Source: Ceratobasidium sp. AG-K (lineage: Eukaryota; Basidiomycota; Agaricomycetes; Cantharellales; Ceratobasidiaceae). Taken from it: a stretch of DNA of 64,000 nucleotides. The first letter of the stretch is position 1; each line of letters starts with the position of its first letter. Positions 1-11,003 of this stretch are shown here, piece by piece. A program made the translations under genes and the position numbers. A model generated the notes under the pieces. That model was not told the DNA's origin. It saw only the letters and a list, made by a program, of their open reading frames with translations, and ran no database searches. The stretch covers positions 1 to 64,000 of the forward strand of contig JAWNGF010000007.1 of the NCBI GenBank assembly GCA_037039685.1, written 5' to 3'.

Positions 1-128
1 CACAACAAAGGAGCAACAGTCAAAACAAAGTACATGGCAGAAGATAAGCACAACAAGGAGGGAGAGAACAGCACACAAAGTGCTGAAGCACAACACATAG
101 TGAATTGTCAGGCACAAGGCTCATGACA
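1..128 (-). repeat. Family A LTR, 3' LTR of element A (cut by window edge)
   Basis: This is the end of a minus-strand LTR ending in CATGACA at 128. It resembles the last ~130 bases of the LTR at 5699-6206, only about 70% alike by eye, so the pair is old. On its inner side a run of ten C (133-142) is the polypurine tract read from the other strand. Confidence 0.8.
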
Positions 129-141
129 TTGTCCCCCCCCC

Positions 142-534
142 CTAAAATGGGCCATTGGCAGAGTCATTGAACCATTGCTGGTTGCCCCAGCCTACTTGGA
201 AATAGCTGCCCCAATCAGAAGCAACAGGAGCTTCTGGAATCCAACCACAACTTGCCACAGACTGCTCTGGAAGTGGTGGGGGCTCTGGGGATTAGAGAAG
301 GGGTGAATTGGGTGCTGGGTCTTCTCTGAGCTTGAGACAATCAAAAGAAACATGTAATTCCTTGTTGTTTCCAATGTAGAAGTGGTCTATGTACTGCAAT
401 AAGGATACTTTGATCTCCAGGGGTAGTTTCTGTAGCATGGCCAAGCAATGACCTTGTGTAACTTGCAGAAATTGTGTGCAATGAAATGGTGCCAGCAAGA
501 GGCAGCCTTTTTATCCTTGGGCATGACATTTGGA
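142..534 (-). pseudogene. Third-ORF (aORF, class 3) remnant of element A
   Basis: C-terminal two thirds of the extra ORF that follows pol in family A. The frame spanning 292-498 contains the HVSFDCLKLREDPAP block also found in copies B and F, and the stop TAG (142-144) abuts the G-run polypurine tract. The N-terminal half is missing: after the chromodomain the pol frame runs directly into the CWHHFIAHNFCKLHKVIAW block, so an internal deletion fused the two. The protein is not an envelope by any feature I can see (no signal peptide, no membrane segment) and I cannot name a function. Class 3 shares a Cys-Trp / Ile-Ala spacing with class 2, which may or may not be homology. Confidence 0.6.
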
Positions 535-2484
535 ACCAGGTCATTTGGCCATAGGGCATTGGGGAAGCTGGTGTAGAAGTCCTGCAATTTGTCCTCCAAG
601 TGGACAAGATCAGAAGCAGGCTTAGAAGTGTCATCAAGCAGCCCATAGCCTTGCCAACAAGCCCTGTACTTCCAGATTCCATCTTTCAGCTTCCAATCAA
701 TCAGTTTGTTGGCCTCAAAGACTTCCTCTGCATGTTCTGTGAGCACAGAGGGAGGTTGTTGGAAGTTTTGCTTGAAATCAGTGTCCTCCTTCACCTCAGA
801 AAGCAGGGCAACATGAAAAACATCATGGATCTTCATAGTGTCAGGCAGCTCCAAGCAATAAGCATGAGAGCCTGCGTGTTCCAGCACATGGAAGGGGCCA
901 TATTGCTGGTGGTCTAGCTTCTTGTTGGGGTGCTGGGATTTGATGTGCATGCCTAGCAACCAAACTTCATCACCAACTGCAAATTCCGGCAAAAAACTCT
1001 GTGATCCACTGCTTTGTAGTGTTCCTGAGTACGTTTCAATGTGGCCTAGACCTCCTCAAGCACAGCCTTGAATTCTGCAACCCTGTCATCAGCAACTGGT
1101 GTTCCAGTGCGTTCTAGACTTGGAGGAATTACTGGAGAATGCCCATAAACAAGCTCAAAGGGAGGTTATCCTGTAGCTTCACTCTTGGAGTTGTTGTGAC
1201 AGAACTCTGCAAGAGGCAACAAATCCACCCAGTCAGTCTGCCTGTGATTGATGAAAGCTTGCAAGTAAGCCTCTAGCCATTGGTTCAGTTGCTCAGTTTG
1301 ACCATCAGTCTGTGGGTGGTAAGCAGTGGAGAATGCTGGATCAATTTGCAGCGCCTTGTACAGGGCCCTGAGAAATTTGCTGTTGAAAGTTGAGCCTCTG
1401 TGTGAGACCATTTGTTTAGGAGTGCCATGGAGATGCCAAACATTCTTCAGGAAGAGGGCTGCAATGCCTTCAGCTGTCAATGACTCTTTGCAGGGGATGA
1501 AATGCACCATTTTAGAGAAGTGATCAACAACACAAGGATGCTGTCAAAGCCCTTGCGCTTGGGAAGTTTGAAGACAAAATCAGAGGAAATGTCCTCCCAA
1601 GGGCCAGCAGGAATAAGTAATAGCTGAAGGGGAGCATGCTTTTCTATGCCCTTACTCCTTTGGCAGATTTTGCAGGAATCCACATAGTGATTGACTTGAA
1701 ACTTCATTGCAGGCCAGTAGTAGTGCCTAGATATCAGCTCTAGAGTTCTTGCACATCCCTGGTGACCGGTGGCTGGAGTGTCATGGAAATGAGATAGCAA
1801 CTCCTGTTTGACCTCAGGTTCATCTGGAACAACAATTCTGGCTTGGTAAAACAAAACTCCTTTGCTTATGATGTAATCTTTGAACTTCTGAGCAATCAAA
1901 TGTGGCATTTTAGTAGGTTCAGAGGCAGCAGACATCACAGTGTCAAGGCTAGGGTCTTCAAGAAGCGCCTCTTTGAGTTTTTCAAGGAAGGACGCACTGA
2001 TCATAGCAGAGAAGCTGGAAGATTGATCCTCCTTGAGCATCAGTTGAGGAAGAGGCTCTTCTGCCATGTGATCTGTGTCTCTGAACAAGGCATCCGGTTT
2101 CTGGGACTGTTTACCTGGCCTGTAAGAGATGACAAAGTTGTAGGAAGCAAGCAGCAGATACCAGTGCACATGATGATGATTGAATGTCCTAGCAGTCTTC
2201 CAATACTCCAAATTCTTCTGATCAGTGAGGACAGTGATAGGTTGCTCAGTTCCTTCCAGGAAAATGCACTGGTGCTCAAAAGACTGAATAAAAGCCAGTA
2301 GTTCCTTGTCATGAGTGTCATAGTTCAGCTCAGCAGGGGAGAAGCTTGCAGACATGAAGGCAACAGGGTGCAAGCAACCATCAGCCTGTCTCTGTTGCAG
2401 CACAGCACCCAGGGTGGTTACAGAATCATCTGTCTCTGGGAAATAGGGCAGCTTCTCATTTGGATGTGCATGTGTAGGTTCCAT
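535..2484 (-). pseudogene. pol: Family A pol, RNase H - integrase - chromodomain part
   Basis: Broken minus-strand pol. The longest open piece (2484-1477) holds the RNase H segment (THDKELLAF), the linker and the integrase zinc-binding region (HFHDTPATGHQG ... CKICQRSKG). Integrase core continues in another frame at 1510-1166 (VWHLHGTPKQ, then HPQTDGQTEQLNQWLEA with the catalytic Glu). The chromodomain (KYRACWQGYG) and its tail are at 992-535. Frameshifts at about 1500 and 1100 and several stops make it non-functional. As in other chromoviruses the integrase would insert cDNA and the chromodomain would steer it to chromatin marks; that role is family knowledge, not seen here. Confidence 0.85.
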
Positions 2485-2511
2485 GCAAATTGCTTGCTTG
2501 ATGGCACCAAA

Positions 2512-3903
2512 TTAGCACTGCTCAGTGTCAGTCCATTGCCAGGCAACCTCCTTCTTGGTGAGATCATTCAGAGGGCATGCTAAGTGGCTGAAATCAGGCA
2601 CAAAGCAACAACAGAAGTTGGCAAAGCCCAGGAATGTTTGAACTTGTTTCCCAGTGAGAGGAGCAGGCCATTCCTTGACCACTTGAACCTTGTCTTTTTC
2701 CATGGAGATGCCTTCAGGAGTGATCGCAAGGCTAATGTAGTTTACTGATGTGACAAAGAAGTGGCATTTGGCAGGGTTGCAGAAGAGCTGATTGTCCCTG
2801 AGTTGCTTAGGCACTTCTTGACATGTTCCTCGTGCTCAGCAATGGAATTAGTGAAGATCAGGATGTTGTCAAGGTCACCAATCACAGTGATGTCCAGCAG
2901 GGCATGCAAAATGTTGTTCATGAAGCATTGGAAAACAGCAGGATTATTGCAGAGACCAAAAGGCATAACCAAGTGCTCAAGTAAGCCATATTTTGTTCTG
3001 AAAGCAGGTTGCCACTCATCTCCTTCTTCAATTTGCACATTGTTTTATCCAGAGTACTGCTCCAGCTTGGTAAATATCTTAGTATGATTGAGGTTCTCCA
3101 CCAGATCTTCTTGGTGTGTCAGTGGGTAGCAATCTTTGATGGGGTTGTTGTTAAGGCAACAATAACCATTCACCAGTCTCAGTTCATCAATTTCCTTGGG
3201 AACAAACATCACAGGAGCACCTCCAGGTGAATTACTTGGCCTGATTTTCCCAACAGCAAGCTCAATGTCAATGTACTGCTTGAGAACAGTGGACTACTTG
3301 GTTGTCATAGGACAAGTGAGCCCCCAGCAGATGTCCTTTCCTGGCTGCAGGTTGATTTCACAGTCATAGGGACAGTGAGGCAGCAGTTTGACAAAGAATT
3401 CATTGCCAAAGACACTTCGGAAGTCATGAAACATTGGGGAACAATCTTGTGAAGGGGGGACACTTCTGCCAGTCTAGACTCCATGGATTTGCATGGAAGA
3501 ACCTCAAGAGTAGACCAATTGATGTCAGGGTTAGCTTCTTGTAACCAGGGCATGCCTAGAATCATGTCTCTGTCTCCAAGCAGCAAGCAGTAGAAGGTTT
3601 GAGTGGAAGAATGTGAAAGGGCAGTGAATTTGAAGCAGCATTTGAATCTGATGGAGTCCCTGACTTCTTTGCCATTGATCCCAACAACTTGGTGTGCTGC
3701 TGTCAACTCAGTGAGACTCAGGGAGTGGTAACAAGCAAATTGGGGGTTGATGAAGTTGGAGATGAACCAGAGTCAAGCAAAGCAGAATAAGAGTCTGTGA
3801 TTCCCTCAATGTTAATAGGTAGAATGGGGGCTGTATTTTGGTGAAGTGCAGCACAGTACAAAGGTTCTAAAGACAAAAGAGGATTATTGGTGCATGTAGA
3901 CAC
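2512..3903 (-). pseudogene. pol: Family A pol, protease - reverse transcriptase part
   Basis: The protease active site reads LLDSGSS in the frame at 3903-3718, followed by the flap and ILGMPWL region at 3706-3305. RT fingers and palm follow: FRTKYG and VMPFGL at 3038-2742, then the primer-grip and LGFANF region at 2814-2512. The catalytic box expected to be Y-x-D-D reads IGDLDN, so one metal-binding Asp is lost. Several frameshifts separate the pieces. Confidence 0.82.
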
Positions 3904-4004
3904 AGTACAACTGCAGCACCCTAGTCTTTTCCCGTCTGCTGAGAGGTGTCCACAGCTTCCTCAATGGTTTCAGCTTTTCCAAACTCCTCTTCGGGGGTTT
4001 CTAC

Positions 4005-5620
4005 TCACCATCCAGTTTTGCAGCCTTCAAACTTGTGATTTCCGCCACATCTGATGCACTGCCCAGCAGTGCAACACTTGTCCTTGATTTCCCAGGTGAC
4101 CAGGCCTGCAGCCTTTCCATGAGCAGGTCTAGAAGTGGCTGTGCTGGTCCCTGAGGTGTGGTGAGCTTCAAGTAGCATGTTGTCAATCAAACAAGCAGTA
4201 GAAATGAGCTGATCCAGGGTGGTAATGTTTTGAGTGAGTGGGAACTCAATCAGCTTCTGGCAGACTTCTTGCTTCAGTCCTCAGTGGAATGCGGCCATCA
4301 GGGCCTTGTCCTGCCACTCCAGATCACCTTTAATGATGCAGAAGCTGGTGGAATAATTGCTGGCTGAGCAGGTTTGAGTTAAAGCATGAGTTATGCACTC
4401 TGCTACTTGTTTTGCTGCAGGATCTGACCACTGAGAAATGAATCATGATTCAAGAGCAGTCCAGCCAGTCAGGAGGGCATCCACGTCTCCATTGACAAGT
4501 TTGTTGAGGTAGAACTGCCCCCGATTACGCAGCTAGCCTGCTGGGAAAGGAAGATTGGTTCGCAAGAAGTAAGCCTTGCATTCCAGCAAAACAATTCGGC
4601 TCCAGGGCCCTTCTCGCCATCATACTTCTCAGGGCTGGGGATCTTGAATTTGGAGATAGAAGCACCTGGGGTCTGGCTTAATCATTGGATCAAAGTGCTC
4701 AAAGGAGCAGTTAAAGAGCAACCCAGAGCCTCTCCCATAATCTCCATGGCCTCATGCTTCTCCTGGGCTTCTGGAGAGTGTCTGATGGTTGGGAAATGTG
4801 GCTGATGTGGGTCTGGAGTAGGATTGGGATCCGGTGTCTCCTCATAGGAGCCAAGAGAGCGGATAGATTGATTGTCATCCTCCAGAGCCTTATTCTTTCC
4901 CTTTCCCTGTCCAATATGAATGACAGAGGGTTAAGGGTTGCTTTGGGTGTTCACAAAGCAAATGGTGGAGGAAGAGGGGAACACAGATGCTTGCAAAGGC
5001 ACAGGGGATTCACTTTTGATAGTAGGCCAACGAGGGATGCTTCCTCAGGGATCTGCTGACCCAAAATGCATGGGGACTTGGTAATGGTGCAGAGCAGAGC
5101 TCCCGATTGCCTGAGATGGCCTGGGGGTGTCCTCCATGGAGATGCAAGAAATCCCTGCTGTCCTGGGGGGCGTTGCTGGCTTAGGGGCTTCTGTATTGAT
5201 TGCCTGGTTGACAACCCACTCAACCTCCTGTTCCATGTGTGTGTTCAGGGTGTCTTCCAGCTCCTGGATGCGTTTCAATAGCGTTTGTGTGCAAATCTCC
5301 ATCATTTGGGAGATTTTGATAGGTTCTTTGATTGACTGGTGGTGCATTGTGCTGTAAATGCACTCTAGTTTTCCCTGATCTTTGTCCATGAACTGTGCCT
5401 CCTGAGGTGCATTTACTTTCAGAGAGTAGAGAGCGCTTTGTGCCTGCTGCTGGAGAGTTTTCCCTTGTTCCTGAGGTGGAAACTGATTGTCCTGCCGTTG
5501 ACTTGCACTCCACGGAGGCGCCTGAAAAAGATTACATGGTTGGCAAAGATGGGGTTGTGAATGGGGCTAGCTTGGCTGCTGAGGATGGGCCTAGGAATGT
5601 GCCTGTTGATGGCTTGACTG
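4005..5620 (-). pseudogene. gag: Family A gag remnant
   Basis: Fragments of a Gag-like protein in several frames. A coiled, acidic N-terminal stretch lies at 5389-5045 (LLKRIQELEDTLNTHMEQEV). A degenerate zinc knuckle CIRCGGNHKFEGC lies near 4080-4015, with three rather than four residues between the second Cys and the His. The middle has many stops. Gag would form the particle and bind the RNA. A shortened relative of the N-terminal part is found in element K at 13589-14188. Confidence 0.7.
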
Positions 5621-5698
5621 ATGTACAGCTGATGAGAGCAATAGAATGCCAGTTTGGGGCAATGTGGATGGCTACAGCCAAGTAAGAAGGATTTACAA
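5621..5698 (-). promoter_or_regulatory. Element A leader with decayed primer-binding site
   Basis: Untranslated leader between the 5' LTR and gag. It matches the leaders at 6277-6360 (B) and 13589-13680 (K), for example the shared CTCTCATCAG. Directly inside the LTR the sense strand reads TTGTAAATCCTTCTT. In K the same place reads GTGAATTGTTCTT, which is complementary to the LTR at 8429-8440, so A's copy looks like a mutated self-priming site. Confidence 0.5.
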
Positions 5699-6206
5699 TG
5701 TCACAACCTGGTCAGATAAGGGTTGTTTGAAGCTAATGACAGGCTTGAAGGCCTGAAAATCACTGAGGGGCTCCAAAAGATGTTGGATAACCTCCTCAGG
5801 GCAACCTAGACTGGGTAAACAACAAGGTAAACTGTTCCTGGGGTTCCAAGACGATTTCCCTTGCATCTTTTATAGCAAGCAGAAGAAAGGAAGCACTATT
5901 TACATGGGGAAAGCACAACAGTCTAAAAGGAGCATGACTGGAACATCAGAACAAGAAGAGTGCAAAGCACATGGGGATCAATGCGCAGCGCTCCGGAAAA
6001 ATCTCAGACGGGAGAATACCTGCTACTGATCCATGTGTACAAAGGGCTAAGCAAGAGATGCAACAACGAAGGCGTAGACAACAAATCAAACTATGTGGCA
6101 GCCAACAAGCACACAACAGGGGGAAAACTACAGGCACAAACCAAAGGAGGCACAAAAGCAATGGAGGCACAACACACAGACCATTGCAGGAGCAATGCTT
6201 GTGACA
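5699..6206 (-). repeat. Family A LTR, 5' LTR of element A
   Basis: 508-bp LTR with ends TGTCACAAC and CTTGTGACA, an inverted terminal TGTCACAA / TTGTGACA. It contains ATCTTTTATAGC (read in sense GCTATAAAAGAT) as a likely TATA box. A CpG-keeping block GCGCAGCGCTCC is at 5983-5994. Confidence 0.85.
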
Positions 6207-6360
6207 CTCTCAGTGATCCCAAGCCATAAGAGCCACTCATTAGTCTCAAACAACCCTGCTCTGATCAGGTCTGACATTGTAAAATGTTCTTACTGGGCTG
6301 TAGCAATCCACATTGCCCGAAACTGGCTTTCTATTGCTCTCATCAGCTACACATTGTCCA
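6207..6360 (+). repeat. Tail of 5' LTR plus leader of element B
   Basis: 6207-6276 is the last 70 bases of a plus-strand family A LTR, abutting element A's LTR with no gap. 6277-6360 is a leader matching the start of A and K. It then runs without a break into integrase sequence, so leader, gag, protease and RT have been removed by deletion. Confidence 0.7.
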
Positions 6361-7350
6361 AGCCATCAACATCCACTGTAAAGAATCATCAACAGCAGAA
6401 GACATGGCAGACCTCTTCCTCAAGAATGTTTGGCATCTCCATGGCACTCCTAAGCAAACAGTTGCAGATAGAGGCTCAACAATCAACATTAAATTTCTCA
6501 AGGCCCTGTACAAGGCAGTGCACATTGACTCAGCATTTTCCTCTGCTTACTGTGCACAAACAGATGGCCAAACTGTGCAAATACACCAATGGCTTGATGC
6601 ATATTTGCATGCTTTCATTAATCACAGGCAGACAGACTGGGTGGATTTGCTACCTCTTGCCAAGTTCTGTCTCAATAACTCCAGGTGTGAGGCCAGTGGA
6701 TTCTTTCCCTTTGAGCTGGTTCATGGCTGCTTTTTTGCCATCTCACCCAGCCTGGAACCCACTGGAATGCTTGCTGCTGATAACAGGGCTGCAGAAGTCC
6801 GGGCTGTGATTGAGTAGGTCCAGACAATGCTGAAATGGACTCAGAAACGCTACAAGCTGAAAGCCCATGGAGTCCCTCTGCTGAAACTTGAAGTTGGTGA
6901 TCAAATCTGGTTGCTACACATGCACATCAAGGCCCAGCCTCCCAATAAGAAACCAGATCACAAGCAATATGCTCCCTTCCCTGTTCTGGAACACATAGGC
7001 TCCCACACTTACTGCTTGTAGCAGCTTGAGACAATGAAGATCTGTTATGTTTTCCATGTTGGTCTGCTCTCTGAAATACAGCAGGACACTGATTTCAAGC
7101 GCACCTTCCAACAATCACCTCCTGTGATAACTGAGGATGGGTAAGAGGTGTATGAGGTTGACAAGCTAATTGATTGGCAGCTAGAAAATGGAATCTGGAA
7201 GTACAGGGTCTGTTGGCAAGGCTATGGACCACTTGATGACACCTTAGAGCCTGTTTCTGACCTTCTGCTCTTAGGGGACACACTGCGGGACTTCTACACT
7301 AATTTTCTTGATGCCCCATGGCCTGATGATCCAGTCCCTCTTGTTGTACC
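6361..7350 (+). pseudogene. pol: Element B integrase - chromodomain (deleted pol)
   Basis: Starts inside integrase (IHCKESSTAEDMADLFLKN), keeps VWHLHGTPKQTVADRGST with the second Asp and QTDGQT, but the catalytic Glu position reads VQ. The chromodomain lies at about 7150-7260 ([11 protein letters not shown]). Stops at 6815, 7019 and 7141 break the frame. The copy shows that a stripped LTR - integrase - chromodomain - aORF - LTR unit persisted, whether by one deletion or by mobilisation in trans. Confidence 0.85.
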
Positions 7351-7465
7351 TAAGGTTAACAGGGCGACCAGCAAAAAAAGTCTAACACCACCAAAGCCCA
7401 CCCCTTTGCCTCCCTTGCCTTACTCAAATGCTCCATGCTCACTTAAACCTACAGTGCTGCTCATT

Positions 7466-8075
7466 ATGCTCATTCATCACCCCCACAACAACACTCCTTA
7501 CAACAGCAGGGCAGCTTGGATACCCACCTCCATGATATGCCAGAAGGCTTCCAGAGTGAATTAGACTCAGGCACCCCCTACCTGCGCTTTGTGCTCATTC
7601 CACCTGCTACCAAATATGCCTGCTTGTGCAAGAGCCCAGCCAACTCCACTACATGTGCTATGGTTACCTTGACTACCTCAGCAGCAACATTCCGGCTTCT
7701 GTCCATGGCAGCCCCTTCTATTGCTGGCATCATTTTACAGCATGCAATTTCCCCAAGTTCCAGAAAGCCATTGCTTGCATTGCAATGAAAATACTCACTG
7801 TGGGTTGAGGTGCCCCTATCCAAGCACATGGACTGCTTCTCCATTGGAACAAGCAAGGATTTGCATGTTTCTTTCAATTGCCTCACACTCAGAGAAGACT
7901 CAGAGCCCAAGCCACCCCCTCTCCAGTACCTGGGCCTGAACCACTTCCAGAGGAGCCTGCTGCTGATTGTGGATGGTTTCCAGAAGCTGCAGTTGCCTCT
8001 AATTGGGGCAGTGATTTTCAAGTGGGCTGGAGCCAGTGCCAATGGTCCAGTGACTCCACCAATGGCCCATTTTAG
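7466..8075 (+). pseudogene. Third ORF (aORF, class 3) of element B
   Basis: Follows the chromodomain by about 110 bases with its own ATG ([14 protein letters not shown]). Homologous to the ORFs at 18208-18840 and 63813-64000: HDMPEGF, LIPPATK, then CYGYLDYL and FYCWHHFTACNF. At least three frameshifts scatter it over three frames. The stop TAG at 8073-8075 is the first base pairs of the G-run polypurine tract, so ORF end and tract are fused. Function unknown. Confidence 0.65.
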
Positions 8076-8085
8076 GGGGGGGGGA

Positions 8086-8568
8086 TGTCACAAGCCATGC
8101 CCTTGACAACAGCATTAGGTGTCTCTGTGCTGTGTGCCTGTCTCCCCCTCTGTTGCATTCATCCTAATACCACATAGTTTGGTTTGATTGTTACTCCTTG
8201 TTACTTCATCCATATCTTAGTTCTTGAGACACATGGTTGATGGGCATGTAGACCCTGTCTTCTGATTTTCCCATGTTGCTGTGTTGAGATTTCCATGTGC
8301 TACATGCACTTCTACTTTGGATGTTCTTTTCCTGCTTGATTTGGGATTGCAGTGCTTTCCCCATGTAGATAGTGCTTCTTTTGTTTTGCTTGCTATCAAA
8401 GATGCAAGGGAAATAATCCTGGAACCCCAAGAACAATTCATCTTGTTGTTTACTCATTCTAATTTGCCCTGAGCAGGTTATCCAACATATTTTGGAGCCT
8501 CTCAGTGATTCTAAGCCTAAGAGCCACTCATTAGTCTCAAACAACCCTTCTCAGAGCAGGTTGTGACA
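8086..8568 (+). repeat. Family A LTR, 3' LTR of element B
   Basis: 483 bp, TGTCACAAG to GGTTGTGACA, preceded by a run of ten G. It contains AAGAACAATTCA (8429-8440), exactly complementary to the proposed priming site of element K (13592-13603). Confidence 0.88.
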
Positions 8569-8756
8569 CTTTTGCTTGGTGTCAAAGATGCAAGGGAATC
8601 ACCTTGGAACCCCACAAGATGAATTTGCCTTGTTGTTTGCCACTTTAATACACTGAGATCAGGTTATCAATCATCTTCTGGAACCACTCAGTGAAAGCTC
8701 AGGCCTTACAATGGTTCATTGGTCCTTATAGCTCCTTTTCTCACCAAGTTGTCAGA
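8569..8756 (+). repeat. Partial family A LTR (tail), start of relic L
   Basis: Matches the last ~190 bases of the family A plus-strand LTR (AAAGATGCAAGGGAA ... CCAAGTTGTCAGA), starting where the LTR at 8086-8568 ends. Confidence 0.6.
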
Positions 8757-9065
8757 ATACTCCCCTTCAGCCAAAGCCCATTTTAGATGTCCTTGCAAGG
8801 ATGCTTCCTATGAGGTAAATGTCAAACTCTGCCAGAACGAGGATTTTCATATGTTCCTGTTGGAGGTTGAGTGCTCATCCACAAATGCACATGTCATCCC
8901 TTGCCAGGTGTCATCAGAAGGAGAAGAGCTTGCAGTTGAATTTCTGCAGCTACAATGGCACCACCATGGCCCTCTTAAGCACATCAGTGCCTGACCAACA
9001 CTCAACTTTCAACAGCAAGCTTTCACTGCCCAGCAATAAGGGCTGTCAGGTCCCATGAACAGCTT
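8757..9065 (+). pseudogene. pol: Integrase relic L, first part
   Basis: Heavily decayed but alignable without gaps to the family A integrase at 19457-19220: DASYEVNVKLC against DISYNFFVELP, NAHVIPC against MAHFIPC, WHHHGPLKHIS against WCLHGTSKHTVS, then STFNSK. It is cut at about 9065 by later insertions and resumes at about 10320. Confidence 0.6.
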
Positions 9066-9338
9066 GGTCACAACACCTTGAGAATGGGGGCTGTAAGGAC
9101 AAACAGATTTCGGGGCTGTAAGGACAAACAGGCAGCTCTATGGCCTTGTATTCCACTGAGTGGCTACAAGGGCAATGACATCCTTAGGGCACGGTAGAGG
9201 ATGAGCAGCAATCTATCCAAAGGACATGGCACTGGAAGTGCATGAAACCAGCAATAGAGCAACAAGGGTAACCAAACTACACAAATAACAGGAAAACGGA
9301 TAACGGAGTCTCTTGTCTGCAGCACAACTCATGACAGG
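9066..9338 (-). repeat. Decayed family A-like LTR piece
   Basis: Begins near GGTCACAACACC and ends AACTCATGACA, as a family A minus-strand LTR would, but only the ends are recognisable. It includes the 25-bp tandem repeat at 9087-9131. Confidence 0.35.
9087..9131. repeat. Two tandem copies of a 20-bp unit (25-bp period)
   Basis: GGGGCTGTAAGGACAAACAG occurs at 9087-9106 and again at 9112-9131, identical, separated by five bases. No copy elsewhere in the window was noticed. Confidence 0.9.
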
Positions 9339-10284
9339 ATCTGGGGGCTGAGGTTGCACAGAGAGGCTTCAAAAGATAATGTATAACCTCCTCAAGGTGT
9401 AGTACAGTGTGTGAACAACAAGGTATGTTGTTATTGGGGTTCCAAGGCAATCTCACTTATTTTGAGCAAAATCAAACCAAAGGCACCCATCTACATGGGG
9501 AACGCAGAACAAACCCAAAGGAGCAACTTGTGAACAGACAAGAAGAAGAGTATTGTTGTGACCCAAGGCCCCTCCAATAGACTTGGACTCCGATTTGCTT
9601 GCCTTGTGTCTTCCTTACTTGCGTTCTCCTTTGTGTGTGCTTCCTTTGTTGCCTGCTACCTTTGTTTGTGCACAGCCTTAGGCTGCTTCCTTTTTCTTTT
9701 GTCTTGCAGCTTCCTTTCTTGGCAAGTCATGTTCCTTTATAGGACATGACTCATAGAGCCTTCTGATTGGATAGTTTGTATGACTTGTTTCTTGGCATGA
9801 GTCATACTCATGCCTTTTCTGAATATATAATGAGGTCACAACAAGCATGGTATCCCCATCTTGTTTTGCCTTGTCATTTCCCCAACAAACAGTCCTTCAC
9901 TGGGTTTCTCTCAGGGTTACCTTGGATCCTCAGGTCTTAGTGCTGTTCACAGTCTACAGTTAACAGTTCTTTGGGTGCCAAGCCAAGTCTCTATAAGTCT
10001 TGACTTGTGCACATACAGTTACAGTTGGCAACCATCACAGTGTTGGGTTGCAGCAAGTATGCAGTAAATGCAGATCAACTTGCAGCAGTAGAGACTTCAT
10101 GGTAATCAAACATGTATACAAAGGAATAATCAAGAGAAGGAAAAAGAATGGAGAAGCAATCAAAGCAAACCATGTGGCACAGGAACAGCACAAATCAAAG
10201 AATAGAGCAACAAGGATCACAAAAGGCATAGCTCAACAGAGGAATAAGAAGCACAGCTCATAGCCAGGAACATGGCTTTTTACA
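9339..10284 (-). repeat. Family A LTR split by a solo LTR
   Basis: 9339-9553 matches the first part of the family A minus-strand LTR (GAGGCTTCAAAAGATAATG, ACCTCCTCA) and 10056-10284 its end. The two halves join exactly at the AGTAT target duplication of the solo LTR between them. This LTR itself interrupts the integrase relic L. Confidence 0.65.
9554..10055 (+). repeat. Solo LTR of family D/C
   Basis: 502 bp from TGTTGTGACCC to GGTTGCAGCA, flanked by identical AGTAT at 9549-9553 and 10056-10060. It matches the LTRs of element D in reverse orientation (CATGACTCATAGAG, GAATATATAATGAGG, CATCTTGTTTTGCCTTG). No internal sequence, so it is a solo LTR left by recombination between two LTRs. Confidence 0.92.
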
Positions 10285-10319
10285 CAAATTGCTGAAGCTG
10301 TTGTAGAATGTCCTGTTGC

Positions 10320-10730
10320 TTGATCATGCACTTCCACCTCCAACATGCAAACAGATGGCCAGATTGGGCAGGTTAACAAATGGTTGGAAGCCATTTTGCA
10401 TGCCTTCATCAATCACATGCACACTGAGTGAGTAAATTTGTTGCCTGTTGCTCAATCCTGTGATAACAACTCCAAGGTGTCAGGAGAATGGCTCTCCTTG
10501 CAACCTCTTGTGGTGTGTGGCACCACCTATTATGTGTGTGCTGTTCTCTATTTTATGTTACTTCTTAGCCACATTGTTTGTTTTGTGTGCTTTGTCTTTG
10601 ACAAAGGTAGTCAGTCGATTAGCTGCCAGCTAACCTAGCCTGGGTCTACTGGAGTGCCTATGGCCAACGACAGAGCTGCAGAATGATGGCTGTGGTCAAG
10701 GAGGTCCAGGCCACACTCAAATGAACTGAG
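10320..10730 (+). pseudogene. pol: Integrase relic L, second part
   Basis: Reads QTDGQIGQVNKWLEA and AFINHMHTE then VNLLPVAQSCDNNSK, the region around the catalytic Glu, at about 10345-10490. It continues at 10637-10730 in the sequence matching B's 6745-6830. An unrelated 138-bp piece (10499-10636) sits between. It completes the relic that began at 8757. Confidence 0.65.
10499..10636. other. Unassigned insert in integrase relic L
   Basis: T-rich stretch (TTCTCTATTTTATG) with no similarity to the flanking integrase. No clear inverted ends or target duplication were seen. It could be a small insertion or a region diverged beyond recognition. Confidence 0.3.
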
Positions 10731-11003
10731 GGATGTCACAGGGTAGTAGAGTACAGAGTTACCTTGCCAGAATTGACAGCTCACAACGAAGTGTACTTGC
10801 AAGGCACACAGATGTAATTCCAACAGCCCAGCTAGAAGTGTGACAACAAGTGATACTTTCCATTCTCCTTCATAGCATGCATAGGCTGCTTATTGATTGG
10901 GTGACATGGGCCTGGCTTCTGACAATTGACAGTCTCACTGGTTCCAATGTTGAGCTGTCCAACTTTGTCAGCTCCATGGCTGTTTCCCTGGGTATTCACA
11001 TTT
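10731..11003. other. Unassigned stretch between integrase relic and LTR
   Basis: No ORF or family resemblance I can support. TGTCACAGGGTAG near 10735 and AAGTGTGACA near 10833 look like degenerate LTR ends, so a tiny LTR relic is possible. Confidence 0.3.

Noticed and set aside
5395..5685. Plus-strand ORF of 96 codons opposite element A gag
   Set aside because: Antisense to recognisable gag sequence with no family resemblance; a shadow ORF.
6093..6809. Single 238-codon plus-strand ORF as a novel gene
   Set aside because: It runs out of frame across LTR, leader and integrase; the integrase is read in the overlapping frame starting at 6284.
9087..9131. Tandem repeat as a CRISPR or minisatellite array
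   Set aside because: Only two units with a five-base spacer; no further copies.
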